A stretch of DNA of 64,000 bases from an uncultured Prevotella sp. (GCA_938028745.1 CALIZL010000021.1:57887-121886), one strand, 5' to 3'; numbered from the stretch's first letter, positions 33,869 to 43,355 are shown. The notes: a model not told the origin generated them from the letters alone. Numbers and translations: made by a program.

Positions 33869-34348
33869 TTATTGGGCAGCGGGATCTGTCATAGGCATAG
33901 ACTTGCCCTCGTAACTTCCAGCCATTGTGGTTGTCTTATTAGCAACGGTTTGTGCCAATTGGAACTTTATTTTGTAAACGCCATCTTCGGTTTTGTTTAC
34001 GATGTAATGACTTTCCTTGCTAAGGGCTAGACCATCACTCAAAAAAGAGCACTTAACATTTTTAGCATCGCAAGCAATTTTTTTCCCATAGTCCTTGATG
34101 GGAAAATTAAAGTTAAGTGTTATAAGATCTTGTCCTTCCTTTATAGGTTGAATAGTTAAGAATATGTTAGCAGTCTCACCTATCTCTTGGGCATTCATAC
34201 TTACAACTTTGGTTTCTTGACCATCAATTTTTACGATGTTGGACTCATCGTCGTCATCACTGCCACAAGCTGTGAATACAGTAAACGAAGCAAGGAACAT
34301 CATTGCCAATGCAATGAACTTGGAAGTTTTAGAAAATGTTGTTTTCAT
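33869..34348 (-). CDS. surface-exposed lipoprotein of unknown function
   Basis: The start is taken at 34348 (MKTTFSKTSKFIALAMMF, 159 residues); an ATG 8 codons upstream would spoil the signal peptide. The lipobox ends at C28 (TVFTAC), directly followed by GSDDDDE. A serine plus acidic run after the lipid cysteine is the known Bacteroidetes signal for export of lipoproteins to the cell surface. The mature part is predicted beta-rich and has only two cysteines. No domain recognised. It is transcribed alone. Confidence 0.75.
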   Translation of the reverse strand: MKTTFSKTSKFIALAMMFLASFTVFTACGSDDDDESNIVKIDGQETKVVSMNAQEIGETANIFLTIQPIKEGQDLITLNFNFPIKDYGKKIACDAKNVKCSFLSDGLALSKESHYIVNKTEDGVYKIKFQLAQTVANKTTTMAGSYEGKSMPMTDPAAQ

Positions 34349-34690
34349 AAATGTTTTTTTTAGTTTTTCCATGGTGTATTAATGTTGAATCATGATGCTG
34401 TAGAAGAGTTCTGCGCTAATCCCCATGGTGACTTGCAGGGAACACCGCCACAACTTACGCTGCAAAATTAGTGATTTAATTTTACATCTTCATCATAAAA
34501 GCAACTTTATTTTACAATTATTTTCTAACTTCTCCTCTTTGTCCAATTTGTTGTTCAATATAAACGAAGGGTAAGGACGAATGTTTGCTGATTATAATAA
34601 AACGAAAGAACATAGCATAGCCTGTTTACATTAAAATGACGATAATAAGTAAGGCACACCTTTATATATAAGGAAACTATCTTGACATTT

Positions 34691-34887
34691 AACCCAAATC
34701 GGTCGTTAGTGCCTGTGCAGATTTTGTGTATTGTTGAGCATATTGCCTGTCTTATTCTTGAAGACGTAGCGGGGTACGTCAAGAGAATAGGACAGGCAAT
34801 ATGCCGACAAGCAAACGAAAGATGAACAGGAAACGATGGAAACAACCTAAAAATAATAGGTAGGCGGTATAACGACCGATTGGGGTT
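34691..34887 (+). repeat. P palindromic element, copy 3
   Basis: A 197-bp copy with ends AACCCAAATCGGTCGTTA and TAACGACCGATTGGGGTT, and the best-preserved stem: CATATTGCCTGTC facing GACAGGCAATATG, then TATTCTT, GACGTA, loop GCGGGG, TACGTC, AGAGAATA. Where copies 1 and 2 have CATCTTG/CAAGATG, this copy has CATATTG/CAATATG. A C-G pair is thus replaced by an A-T pair on both sides, keeping the pairing. Confidence 0.88.
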
Positions 34888-34984
34888 TAATATTTCTATC
34901 AATAAGGTGGAGTTTGTTGTCTTTGTGATGCCAACACAAAATATACACTCCTCAGAAATGTGAAGTGCAGTACAAATCTACGCA

Positions 34985-35140
34985 CGGGGCCATCAACTCA
35001 CGAAAACCCAACAACTCCCGAAAACATCAACTCAACAACTTACAAGCACAAGAACTTAAGAACTAAAGAACTCACAAACTCATCAACTTAAAAACTCATC
35101 AACTTAGCAACTCAAAATGCTTTTAAACTCATCTACTCAC
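34985..35140. repeat. short-word array (AACTCATCAACTTA type)
   Basis: The densest example in the window: CATCAACTCACGAAAACCC, CAACTCAACAACTTACAAGC, GAACTTAAGAACTAAAGAAC, ACTCATCAACTTAAAAACTC and so on, with a period around 10-13 bp. It lies between P copy 3 and R22 copy D. Confidence 0.7.
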
Positions 35141-35163
35141 AAATCTTAAAATCCTTGCCTTTG

Positions 35164-35781
35164 TTTTACAATGTCGCTCTAATTTTCGATCAGTTCTAGA
35201 GAAAATACAGACTATAAAGTAGGTAAATAGCCACTATTTCTAGCCTTACATGTCGTTTATTTTGTCCATTTTTAAGCATACAAACTGCATTTTGCACCAT
35301 TTAGCCTTTCTAGATTGGCTGCCATCTCATGATTTTTAAAGCCCAATTACGCACTTTTAGCCCCTAAAAACCTACTTTTTGGTGAGTATATTGTACTTTT
35401 AAGCCATATACTTCATAGCTCGAAGGGGTTTTATTTATACCATTGCAGCGGATATTTATGCTTTTCATCTTGCATTTAGCACCATTTTGCACTGCATTTT
35501 GCACCATTTTACCTTGCGTTTAGCACCAAAACGTACTGCATTTAGCGGCATATTGCACTGCGTTTAGCGGCATATTGCATTGCATTTAGCACCAAAATGC
35601 AGTGTATTTAGCAGCAAATAGCCCAATAACTAGTGAAAACGGCTTTCTTGTTAAATAAACATTCATTTTACAGCATGCGTAGCCTAACCCCTTTTTGCAC
35701 CAAAACAAACCTTCGCGAGAATCGATTTTTTGCGGCAAGGTGGCGATTGGTGGACGGAAAAGGCACTCAGAATGTTAAATT
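35164..35781 (+). repeat. R22 dispersed element, copy D
   Basis: TTTTACAATGTCGCTCTAAT, TTCTAGAGAAAATACAG, CTGCATTTTGCACCATTTAG and CTTTTAGCCCCTAAAAACC are followed by an array with TTT phases at 35475, 35497, 35519, 35541, 35563, 35585 and 35607, all 22 bp apart. The right end is AAACAAACCTTCGCGAGAAT, TTTTTTGCGGCAAGGTGG, CACTCAGAATGTTAAA. Similarity to copies B and E continues to about 35862 (TTCACGCGCATGG, ACACGTGCACTTTTAA). The rest of the 1.7 kb before mutS2 holds no gene that I can see. Confidence 0.9.
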
Positions 35782-36080
35782 TATTACTGAAAACCATACA
35801 GAATAGCGATTATATCGCGTTCACGCGCATGGACAACGGAATGGGAAACACGTGCACTTTTAACTCCTCGCAAATTATAGAAACATTAAAAGTCAAGGCA
35901 ACGTCAAAGTGTACTCTATAACAACTGCTTGATGCAGTTGCTCATTTCTTTTGCCAATTGCGCACTAGCAACATTTCATTGCCAATTCTTTCGATGTCAC
36001 TTAAAAGATACGTTTGCTCGCCTTGGCAAGATGTAAACTAATGTGGCAGTGGGCGTTTGTGGGTGACGAGAACATTCTGC

Positions 36081-38621
36081 TTATAGGTCGACAACGGTAA
36101 TGCCGGCACCGCCGAACTGCACATGCTCGTCTTTAAATGATGTTACATTGGGTACCGTGGCTAGGTACTGTCGGATAAGTTGGCGAAGAATGCCGTTACC
36201 CTTGCCGTGAAGGATGCGCACACGGGGCATGCCCACAAGAATGGCATCGTCGATGAAGTGCATAACGGCATTAAGTGCGTCGTCGCCCCGTTCGCCCCTG
36301 ATATCGAGATCTTGGTGAAAGTGGCTCTTACGTTCGTCGATAGTTTGCCGCGTTCCTTTACTCATGGTGTATTGTTGGGCTTGCTCTTTCTCCGCGGGGG
36401 TGGCCAATTCAAGTCGTTTGACATCCATTTTAGAGCGCATACCCCCGAACACCACCAAAGCCATGCCATTATTGTCGAACGACTCTACACGGCCAACGGT
36501 TGAAAGGCCTTTCATCTTAACAGCATCGCCAGGCTTAATCTCGCCCGTGGGCGATTGTTTCTTACTCACGGCCTCCCTTATTTGTTCGGCCGCTTTCTTC
36601 TGTTTTTCGGCCTTTTCCTTAATATGTTTCTCGTGCCTTTCCTTTCTGCGCTTTATCTGCTCAATCTTCTTGGCGATAAACTCGTCGTTGGCAGCAGCGT
36701 CAACTTGTTCCACCGAGGTACGGAACTCGTTCAGTTCTTCGCGAATGCGTTTAGTGCGTTCCTTTTCGGCTTGTGCCTCCTTAATCTCACGGATGGTTGT
36801 TTCTATGCGCTTGTTGCTTTCGCGGAGCAGTTCTTCGGCCTGTTCTTTCGCCCGTTTCAGTACATCTTTCCTTGTTTTTCCAATTTCCTCGATGTCTTTT
36901 TCATAACGTTCGATGGTTGCCTGCAATTCTTTCTCTTGCTTATGTATGGTGGCTCGCTTGTTTTCCCAATAGCGTTTGTCGCGCACAATGTCTTGCAAGT
37001 ACTTGTCGCTCTGTATATAGTCTTCGCCCACAATGCGCGATGCGTCTTGTATTACCTCTTCGGGCAGACCTATTTTGCGTGCAATTTCGATGGCAAACGA
37101 ACTTCCTGGCTGTCCAATAGACAGCATGAAGAGGGCCTGCATCTCCTTCCTGTCGTAGAGCATGGCTCCATTGGCCACGCCTTGATGGGTATCTGCAAAA
37201 TGTTTTAGGTTCTGATAGTGGGTGGTGATGACGCCAAACGCACCCTTGTTGCAAAACTGGGTGAGCACAGACTCGGCTATGGCGCCACCGATGAGCGGTT
37301 CGGTGCCCGTACCGAACTCGTCGATGAGGATGAGGGTCTTATCGTTGGCATGCCTCATCATCATCTTCATGTTGAGCAGATGCGACGAGTAGGTGCTGAG
37401 ATCGTTTTCAATACTTTGCTCGTCGCCAATATCTATCATCACATTTTGGAACACGCCAAACTGTGAAGTGTCGCCCACGGGTACAGATAAGCCACATTGA
37501 AGCATGTATTGGAGCAGGCCTACGGTTTTAAGGCATACCGACTTACCGCCCGCATTGGGGCCCGAAATGATGAGGATTCGCTTTTGTGGAGTGAGTATAA
37601 CGTCAAGAGGAACAACCCTTTTGCCCTGTTTCTCTAATGAAAGCCTTAATAGCGGATGCACGGCTTGCCCCCAGTCGATGAGCGGTTTGTTGCTTATCTG
37701 CGGTTCGATGGCCTTGAAGGTTCGGGCCAACTCTGCCTTGGCACGTATAAAGTCGATGTGCGCCAATAGCTGATAAGAGGCAGTCATGGGGGCGATGTGT
37801 GGCCGAATGTCGTTGGACGCCTCTTTTAATATGCGCACAATCTCCTTTTTTTCGTCGGCCTCTAATTCCCTTATCTTGTTGTTTGCCTCCACAACTTCGG
37901 TAGGCTCGATGTAAACCGTACGCCCAGAGGCCGACTCATCGTGAACGATACCGCCGATTTTGCGTTTCATTCCAGGCAAGACGGGTATCACAAGCCGTCC
38001 CTCGCGTATGGCAGGCGTAACGTCTTTCTCTACCAATCCTTCTTGTTGGGCATTTCGGAGAATGGAGTTGAGGATGCGCGAAACACTTCCTTCGGTTTGT
38101 GCTAGTTCGCGTCTGATGCGCGCAAGTTCGGGCGATGCGCTGTCTTTTATCTTTCCGAACTTGTCTACAATCTGCGTGATGCGGCGCACGATGTCGGGAA
38201 AAGTGGTCACATCTATGGTTAATTGTTGCAGCGAAGGGTAGGGAAAGCGTGCCTCTTGGCCCTCGGTAGCCACTTCGCCCTCGGTGGTACGGTTGAGAAA
38301 CCGCACAACTTGGTGGATGGTGTCGAGCGAACGTAGCAGGTCGAAGAGTTCTTGCTCATCAAGATGTGTTCCTTCGATGCGCAGGCGCGAAAGGGTGTGG
38401 CGCAGGTCGAAGAAGTATTGAAGGGGGAAATCGTCGGCTTGGGTTTGCAAAAGCCTGAACTCACGGATCTGCGTAAGCCATGTTCGTATCTCGTCGGCAT
38501 TGTGGCTCATGGTCATATCGTCTACCTTGGTGGTGCCAAGTGTAGACAGACATTTTCCTTTTAATAAGGTTCTAACCTCATTGAAACCAATTTTCTGCTC
38601 AAAATTATTCGGGTAAATCAT
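36081..38621 (-). CDS. mutS2: MutS2 family ATPase/endonuclease
   Basis: 846 residues. MutS2 proteins bind branched DNA or collided ribosomes; they lack the mismatch-recognition domain. Present are the helical core, the ATPase with Walker A GPNAGGKS (354-361) and Walker B LILIDEFGTGTEP, a long coiled coil (about 540-660, rich in E, K and R) and the C-terminal Smr nuclease domain with LDIRGERGDDAL and HGKGNGILRQLI. All parts are intact. It has a repeat island on its downstream side and a terminator-bearing mscL on the other. Confidence 0.95.
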   Translation of the reverse strand: MIYPNNFEQKIGFNEVRTLLKGKCLSTLGTTKVDDMTMSHNADEIRTWLTQIREFRLLQTQADDFPLQYFFDLRHTLSRLRIEGTHLDEQELFDLLRSLDTIHQVVRFLNRTTEGEVATEGQEARFPYPSLQQLTIDVTTFPDIVRRITQIVDKFGKIKDSASPELARIRRELAQTEGSVSRILNSILRNAQQEGLVEKDVTPAIREGRLVIPVLPGMKRKIGGIVHDESASGRTVYIEPTEVVEANNKIRELEADEKKEIVRILKEASNDIRPHIAPMTASYQLLAHIDFIRAKAELARTFKAIEPQISNKPLIDWGQAVHPLLRLSLEKQGKRVVPLDVILTPQKRILIISGPNAGGKSVCLKTVGLLQYMLQCGLSVPVGDTSQFGVFQNVMIDIGDEQSIENDLSTYSSHLLNMKMMMRHANDKTLILIDEFGTGTEPLIGGAIAESVLTQFCNKGAFGVITTHYQNLKHFADTHQGVANGAMLYDRKEMQALFMLSIGQPGSSFAIEIARKIGLPEEVIQDASRIVGEDYIQSDKYLQDIVRDKRYWENKRATIHKQEKELQATIERYEKDIEEIGKTRKDVLKRAKEQAEELLRESNKRIETTIREIKEAQAEKERTKRIREELNEFRTSVEQVDAAANDEFIAKKIEQIKRRKERHEKHIKEKAEKQKKAAEQIREAVSKKQSPTGEIKPGDAVKMKGLSTVGRVESFDNNGMALVVFGGMRSKMDVKRLELATPAEKEQAQQYTMSKGTRQTIDERKSHFHQDLDIRGERGDDALNAVMHFIDDAILVGMPRVRILHGKGNGILRQLIRQYLATVPNVTSFKDEHVQFGGAGITVVDL

Positions 38622-38755
38622 ACTGCAAAATTACTTCACATTATCGAATTGGCAAAACCAAAGGAAGAAAATACTGCTTTAAAGTTAGGGTGCATGTTGT
38701 GAGGCCTCATGTTTAGCATTGCGTCGTTATGGATGTTTTGGCGCATTTTACCAAT

Positions 38756-38791
38756 AAAAAAGCACCCGACGAATGTTCGGCAGGTGCTTTT
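38756..38791 (-). terminator. terminator of mscL
   Basis: AAAAGCACC (38758-38766) pairs with GGTGCTTTT (38783-38791), with an inner CCGA/TCGG stem. Read leftward, a TTTTTTATTGG tail follows. Confidence 0.9.
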
Positions 38792-38815
38792 GTGGGTTTG
38801 TAGGAACTGTGATTA

Positions 38816-39217
38816 TTACTTATTTTTGAGCAAGTCGCGAATTTCTGAAAGCAGTTTTTCTTCGTTGCTGGGCTCTGCTGGTGCCTCTGGAGCAGCAGGT
38901 TCTTCTTTCTTGCGCGAGAGTGAATTGATGCCCTTGATAAGCAAGAAGATACAGAAAGCGATAATCGTGAAGTCGATAACGTTCTGAATAAAATTGCCTA
39001 ACATGATTTTGGCTGCATCATCTTCTGTGCCAAGAGGAATAACCAACGACTTGAAATCTACCCCTCCAATCAATAATCCGATGACAGGCATCAGCAAGTC
39101 GTCTACAACAGACGAAACAATTTTGCCGAAAGCACCACCAATGATAACACCGACCGCCAAATCTATCACGTTACCCCGCATGGCAAAGTCTTTAAACTCG
39201 TTTAAAAATTTACTCAT
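38816..39217 (-). CDS. mscL: large-conductance mechanosensitive channel
   Basis: Inner-membrane emergency valve opened by membrane tension in osmotic downshock. The start is taken at 39217 (MSKFLNEFKDFAMRGNVIDLAVGVIIGGAFG, 133 residues), which matches the conserved MscL N-terminus; an upstream in-frame extension of 55 codons is not part of the family. Two transmembrane helices (about 15-45 and 75-100) are followed by the C-terminal helix SNEEKLLSEIRDLLKN. An alanine/proline/glutamate-rich linker precedes that helix. Confidence 0.96.
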   Translation of the reverse strand: MSKFLNEFKDFAMRGNVIDLAVGVIIGGAFGKIVSSVVDDLLMPVIGLLIGGVDFKSLVIPLGTEDDAAKIMLGNFIQNVIDFTIIAFCIFLLIKGINSLSRKKEEPAAPEAPAEPSNEEKLLSEIRDLLKNK

Positions 39218-39412
39218 TGTTTTTTTGTTGTTGATAATAATTATTTGTGAAATCCAATGCAAATATAGAAATAAATTCGTAACTTTGCGGTGCAATTGAG
39301 GAAAAAAAGCATTGTTTAGGCTAACATTTTGATTTGTTAAACCATTTTGTAATGTCAACTTGCTAAATGCCCCCACAAGCATATTTTTAACCCATTAAAA
39401 ATAAGAACAAAG

Positions 39413-40432
39413 ATGATTAAAATTGGTATTAACGGATTTGGCCGTATCGGTCGTTTCGTTTTCCGTGCTTCTCTCGAAGAGGCAAACGCTAAAGAAGTGC
39501 AAGTTGTTGCTATCAACGACCTTTGCCCCGTAGACTACTTGGCTTACATGCTGAAGTATGACACGATGCACGGTATCTTCAATGGCACTATCGAGGCAGA
39601 CGTTGAGAAGTCGCAACTCATCGTAAACGGCAACGTTATCCGTGTAACCGCTGAGCGCAATCCCGCCGACTTGAAGTGGGGCGAGGTTGGTGCAGAATAT
39701 GTTGTTGAATCTACCGGCTTGTTCCTTTCTAAGGAAAAGTCGCAAGGACACATCGATGCAGGTGCTAAGTATGTTGTTATGTCGGCTCCTTCTAAGGACG
39801 ATACGCCCATGTTCGTAACTGGCGTAAACGACAAGACCTACGTAAAGGGTACGCAATTCGTTTCTAACGCTTCTTGCACCACCAACTGCTTGGCTCCTAT
39901 CGCTAAGGTGTTGAACGACAAATGGGGTATCACCGATGGTTTGATGACGACGGTTCACTCTACCACCGCTACACAAAAGACTGTTGACGGTCCTTCTATG
40001 AAAGACTGGCGTGGTGGCCGTGCAGCTTCGGGTAACATCATTCCTTCTTCTACCGGTGCTGCTAAGGCCGTAGGTAAGGTTATCCCCGAATTGAACGGCA
40101 AGCTCACTGGTATGTCCATGCGTGTTCCTACGCTCGACGTTTCGGTTGTTGACCTTACGGTTAATTTGGCTAAGCCCGCCAAGTACGAGGAGATTTGCGC
40201 TGCCATGAAGGAAGCTTCTGAAGGCGAACTCAAAGGTGTTCTGGGTTACACCGAGGACGCTGTTGTATCTTCTGACTTCTTGGGAGACCCTCGCACCTCT
40301 ATCTTCGACGCCAAAGCAGGTATTGCTCTTACCGATACCTTCGTGAAGGTTGTTTCTTGGTACGACAACGAAATTGGCTACTCGCACAAGGTTGTTGAGT
40401 TGATTAAGCACATGGCAAAGGTTAACGGCTAA
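39413..40432 (+). CDS. gapA: glyceraldehyde-3-phosphate dehydrogenase
   Basis: Oxidises glyceraldehyde-3-phosphate to 1,3-bisphosphoglycerate with NAD in glycolysis. The 339 residues show the NAD fold INGFGRIGR (6-13), the active-site C154 in SNASCTTNCLAP and catalytic His in TTVHSTTATQ. The ending SWYDNEIGYSHKVVELI is canonical. Codon use is highly biased, as for an abundant protein. A TAACTTTGC -7 box lies at 39280-39288. A 338-codon frame on the opposite strand is a shadow of this bias. Confidence 0.98.
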   Translation: MIKIGINGFGRIGRFVFRASLEEANAKEVQVVAINDLCPVDYLAYMLKYDTMHGIFNGTIEADVEKSQLIVNGNVIRVTAERNPADLKWGEVGAEYVVESTGLFLSKEKSQGHIDAGAKYVVMSAPSKDDTPMFVTGVNDKTYVKGTQFVSNASCTTNCLAPIAKVLNDKWGITDGLMTTVHSTTATQKTVDGPSMKDWRGGRAASGNIIPSSTGAAKAVGKVIPELNGKLTGMSMRVPTLDVSVVDLTVNLAKPAKYEEICAAMKEASEGELKGVLGYTEDAVVSSDFLGDPRTSIFDAKAGIALTDTFVKVVSWYDNEIGYSHKVVELIKHMAKVNG

Positions 40433-40461
40433 TTATTTTAGCGTTAAACTGAACAAAAACG

Positions 40462-40492
40462 AGCCGTCCTATAAGTTAGGACGGCTTTTTTT
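40462..40492 (+). terminator. terminator of gapA
   Basis: AGCCGTCCT (40462-40470) pairs with AGGACGGCT (40478-40486) and is followed by seven T. It ends 16 bp before the miaA start. Confidence 0.95.
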
Positions 40493-40507
40493 ATTACCTT
40501 TGCCTTT

Positions 40508-41449
40508 GTGAAGATGATAACGATATTGGGTCCAACGGCCTGCGGCAAAACTGCCTTGGTTGTTAATCTTGCCGCCAAAACGGGGGGCGAGATTATCAGC
40601 GCGGATAGTAGGCAGGTGTATCGAGGCATGGATATTGGTACAGGTAAAGACCTGACTGAATATAATGTGGACGGAAAACAAATTCCTTACCACCTTATAG
40701 ATATAGAGGATGCGGGGCAGAAGTATAACCTGTTTAGGTTTCAAGAAGACTTCAACGCCGCATACAAAGACATTGCCAATAGGGGTGTGTTGCCCATATT
40801 GTGCGGTGGAACGGGTCTATACATGGAGGCGGTGCTGAAAGGTTATGCCTTGTCGCCTGTACCACAAGACGACAACTTGCGTAAAAAACTATCCGCACGA
40901 ACATTAACCGAGTTGAAAGAACTGTTGATGTGGTTGAAGGCTAGAAACGGTTCGGCCATGCACAACGAGACAGACGTCGACACGGTAAGCCGCGCCATAC
41001 GGGCGATAGAAATTGAATTTCACAACCTGCGCCATCCCGTTGATACGCGAAGGCAACCTGCCGTGAACTCGCTCATCGTAGGGTTAGACGTTGACAGGGA
41101 TGTACGGAGAGAGCGAATAACTGCTCGGCTGAAAGCCAGACTGAACGAAGGTATGGTGGAAGAGGTGCGCGGACTGCTTGCAAAAGATGGCATTACGAAA
41201 GAAGACCTGATGTACTATGGACTGGAATATAAGTATGTTACGGCCTATGTGGTTGGAGAAATGTCGTACGATGATATGTTCAAGCAGTTGGAAATAGCCA
41301 TTCACCAGTTTGCCAAACGGCAGATGACGTGGTTTAGAGGTATGGAACGGCGCGGGTTTAACATCCATTGGCTAAACGCCAGCATGCCTATGGCCGGCAA
41401 GCTGGCGCAAATTGAGAGGTGGATGGAACAAGAAGACGAAACAATTTAA
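40508..41449 (+). CDS. miaA: tRNA dimethylallyltransferase
   Basis: Adds the dimethylallyl group to A37 of tRNAs that read UNN codons. The 313 residues show the P-loop GPTACGKTAL, SADSRQVYRGMDIGTGK and the later QFAKRQMTWFRG motif, all diagnostic. Start: a GTG at 40508 or an ATG at 40514 (MITILGP) are both possible. A TACCTTTGC -7 box at 40495-40503 sits right after the gapA terminator, which would give a nearly leaderless message and favours the ATG. It is followed after 18 bp by a lipid-kinase-like gene. Confidence 0.94.
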   Translation: MKMITILGPTACGKTALVVNLAAKTGGEIISADSRQVYRGMDIGTGKDLTEYNVDGKQIPYHLIDIEDAGQKYNLFRFQEDFNAAYKDIANRGVLPILCGGTGLYMEAVLKGYALSPVPQDDNLRKKLSARTLTELKELLMWLKARNGSAMHNETDVDTVSRAIRAIEIEFHNLRHPVDTRRQPAVNSLIVGLDVDRDVRRERITARLKARLNEGMVEEVRGLLAKDGITKEDLMYYGLEYKYVTAYVVGEMSYDDMFKQLEIAIHQFAKRQMTWFRGMERRGFNIHWLNASMPMAGKLAQIERWMEQEDETI

Positions 41450-41467
41450 GGAAGAGAGGATAAAAGC

Positions 41468-42400
41468 ATGGCAGCAAACAAGAAATGGGCTATATTGTAC
41501 TGCCCCAAAAAAGGGATGTACAGCAGGGGAGTGCGTTGGAGTAGGGTGGAACGAAGCCTTATGGACAACGGCATCGACTTTGACTATGTGCAGAGCGAAA
41601 ACGCCAATAGCGTTGAGCGACTGATAACCATGTTTATCGAGAATGGTTATCAAACCATTGTTGTTGTTGGGGGCGACTCGGCCCTTAACGATGCTGTCAA
41701 TTGTCTGATGCGCACCGACAAAGAAACGAGAGACGGCATAGCGTTGGGCGTTATACCCAATGGGCTGATGAACGACTTTGCTCATTTCTGGGGAATGAAA
41801 GACGGCGACGTGGACTCTATCGTGAAATGGCTGAAGAAAAGACGTGTAAGGAAGATTGACTTAGGGCTTATCCGCTATATTAATAAGGAGGGGAAGAACT
41901 GCCGACGCTACTTTTTGAATTGCGTAAACGTGGGACTGATTGCCACCATCATGAACTTGCGCATGCAAACACGACGCCTTTTTGGGTCGCGTACCTTGTC
42001 TTTCCTTTTCTCTTTCGTACTTCTGGCCTTCCAAAGGCTAGAATATAAGATGCGTTTGAAAATTAATGAAGAAGTGCTGAACCGCAAGATAATGACCATC
42101 TGCGTTGGAAACGCTTTGGGGTACGGTCAAACGCCCAATGCAGTTCCCTACAACGGATTATTGGATGTGTCGGTAGTGTATCATCCTAAGATGATGAAAT
42201 TGTTTGAAGGTATTTACTTGTTTTTGCGTGGTAAATTCTTAAATCATCGTAGCGTGCACCCTTATCGCACACGCATGGTTGAATTCATGGATGCCAATCA
42301 CGCCTTGGTTGGCATTGATGGAAGGCCGATGAACACGCCCGTTGGCGAGTTTAAGATTAGTGTAGAGCAAGAAGTGATAAACTTCTTGATACCCGATTAA
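41468..42400 (+). CDS. diacylglycerol-kinase-fold protein with altered nucleotide motif
   Basis: 310 residues. The fold of lipid kinases is clear (VVVGGDSALNDAVN at 66-79, GVIPNGLMNDFAHFW at 94-108, and a C-terminal YNGLLDVSVVYHP and GIDGRPMNTPVGEFKI). However, the consensus GGDGT is GGDSA and the usual GTxNDFAR is GLMNDFAH. Activity may be changed or lost, or the substrate may differ. It is co-transcribed with miaA (18-bp gap) and overlaps the end of the convergent Crp-type gene by 4 bp. It is the second member of this family in the window and is not close in sequence to the first. Confidence 0.8.
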   Translation: MAANKKWAILYCPKKGMYSRGVRWSRVERSLMDNGIDFDYVQSENANSVERLITMFIENGYQTIVVVGGDSALNDAVNCLMRTDKETRDGIALGVIPNGLMNDFAHFWGMKDGDVDSIVKWLKKRRVRKIDLGLIRYINKEGKNCRRYFLNCVNVGLIATIMNLRMQTRRLFGSRTLSFLFSFVLLAFQRLEYKMRLKINEEVLNRKIMTICVGNALGYGQTPNAVPYNGLLDVSVVYHPKMMKLFEGIYLFLRGKFLNHRSVHPYRTRMVEFMDANHALVGIDGRPMNTPVGEFKISVEQEVINFLIPD

Positions 42401-43101
42401 CCCAGTTTGCTTACTTTGCGCAGCTCTTCGTCTTGCATGATGCGTATCTTGCGCCCGTCTATGGCAACCATGTTTTCGGCAGCAAACGAGGAAAGCGTGC
42501 GTATGGCATTGCTCGTTGTCATGTTAGACATGCTCGCTATATCTTCTCTGCTGAGGTATATGCTTAGCGTGTAGCCATCTTCTTCCACTCCATAGCTGTC
42601 TTTTAAAAACAATAAAGTTTCGGCTAGTCGGCCGCGTATGTGTTTCTGTGTAAGGTTTACAGTTCGCTCGTCAGACGAACCTAGCAGCCTTGCGAGATGT
42701 CGAATGAAAAACGACGAGACGGCAGTGTTTTCGTGAATGAACTTCACCACTAATTGAATGGGTATGAAAGCAACCACGCATGTGTCGATGGCTATCGCCG
42801 ACGTCTTATATTCTTCGCCAGCAAAGAAAGCTCGATAACCGAAAAATTCCACCGCCTTAATAGCGCGGATAATCTGACTTCTGCCGTTAACACCATCCTT
42901 ATATATTTTAACTTTGCCCGATATAAGGCACATCACTTCGTGTGGAGATTCCCCTCCTCGATATATGATGTCGTTCTTTTTAAATGTAACAATCCGCAAA
43001 TTGTCGGCCAACAAGTCTTGTTGAGCTTTCGAAAGGGGGCTCCAGTGCTCGGAAATGATACCTATCACTTCCTCCCTTGATACTAGAATTTTAGCTGTCA
43101 T
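42397..43101 (-). CDS. Crp/Fnr-family transcriptional regulator
   Basis: The start is taken at 43101 (MTAKILVSREEVIGII, 234 residues); a further ATG 17 codons upstream adds an unlikely hydrophobic tail. Residues about 30-130 are the cyclic-nucleotide-binding-like beta barrel (IIYRGGESPHEVMCLISGKVKIYKDG). The C-terminus has the Crp helix-turn-helix (LSREDIASMSNMTTSNAIRTLSSFAAE). The cysteine cluster of FNR is absent. It is divergent from the glycogen operon (254 bp apart), which makes that operon a plausible target. Confidence 0.9.
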   Translation of the reverse strand: MTAKILVSREEVIGIISEHWSPLSKAQQDLLADNLRIVTFKKNDIIYRGGESPHEVMCLISGKVKIYKDGVNGRSQIIRAIKAVEFFGYRAFFAGEEYKTSAIAIDTCVVAFIPIQLVVKFIHENTAVSSFFIRHLARLLGSSDERTVNLTQKHIRGRLAETLLFLKDSYGVEEDGYTLSIYLSREDIASMSNMTTSNAIRTLSSFAAENMVAIDGRKIRIMQDEELRKVSKLG

Positions 43102-43249
43102 AATTTTCCTGGCTTTACTCAGTCTTGTATTGATTAACAGAATTGCATACAAAATTACACATTTTTCTTCTAAGGGGCGGGTTTGTTGTTCTCTTTTTTA
43201 TCTGAATGAAGTGGAAAAAAGGTTATTTTTGCATTTTCATAAGGTTTTA

Positions 43250-43282
43250 TTTGTGGTAAAGCCGATATTTTTGTACTTTTGG
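43250..43282 (+). promoter_or_regulatory. candidate promoter of the glycogen operon
   Basis: TTTG (43250-43253), 20 bases, then TACTTTTGG (43274-43282). It matches the Bacteroidetes pattern except for the final pyrimidine. It lies about 74 bp upstream of the debranching-enzyme start. Confidence 0.6.
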
Positions 43283-43355
43283 CGGAAGAAGAGTTGACAT
43301 CCTAACCAATCTTCTGAACTTGATGACTAACAATTAAACCTTAAAGTATAGCTAT

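Noticed and set aside
39395..40411. 338-codon frame on the strand opposite gapA
   Set aside because: It lies wholly inside gapA, which has strong codon bias; its translation has no recognisable domain.
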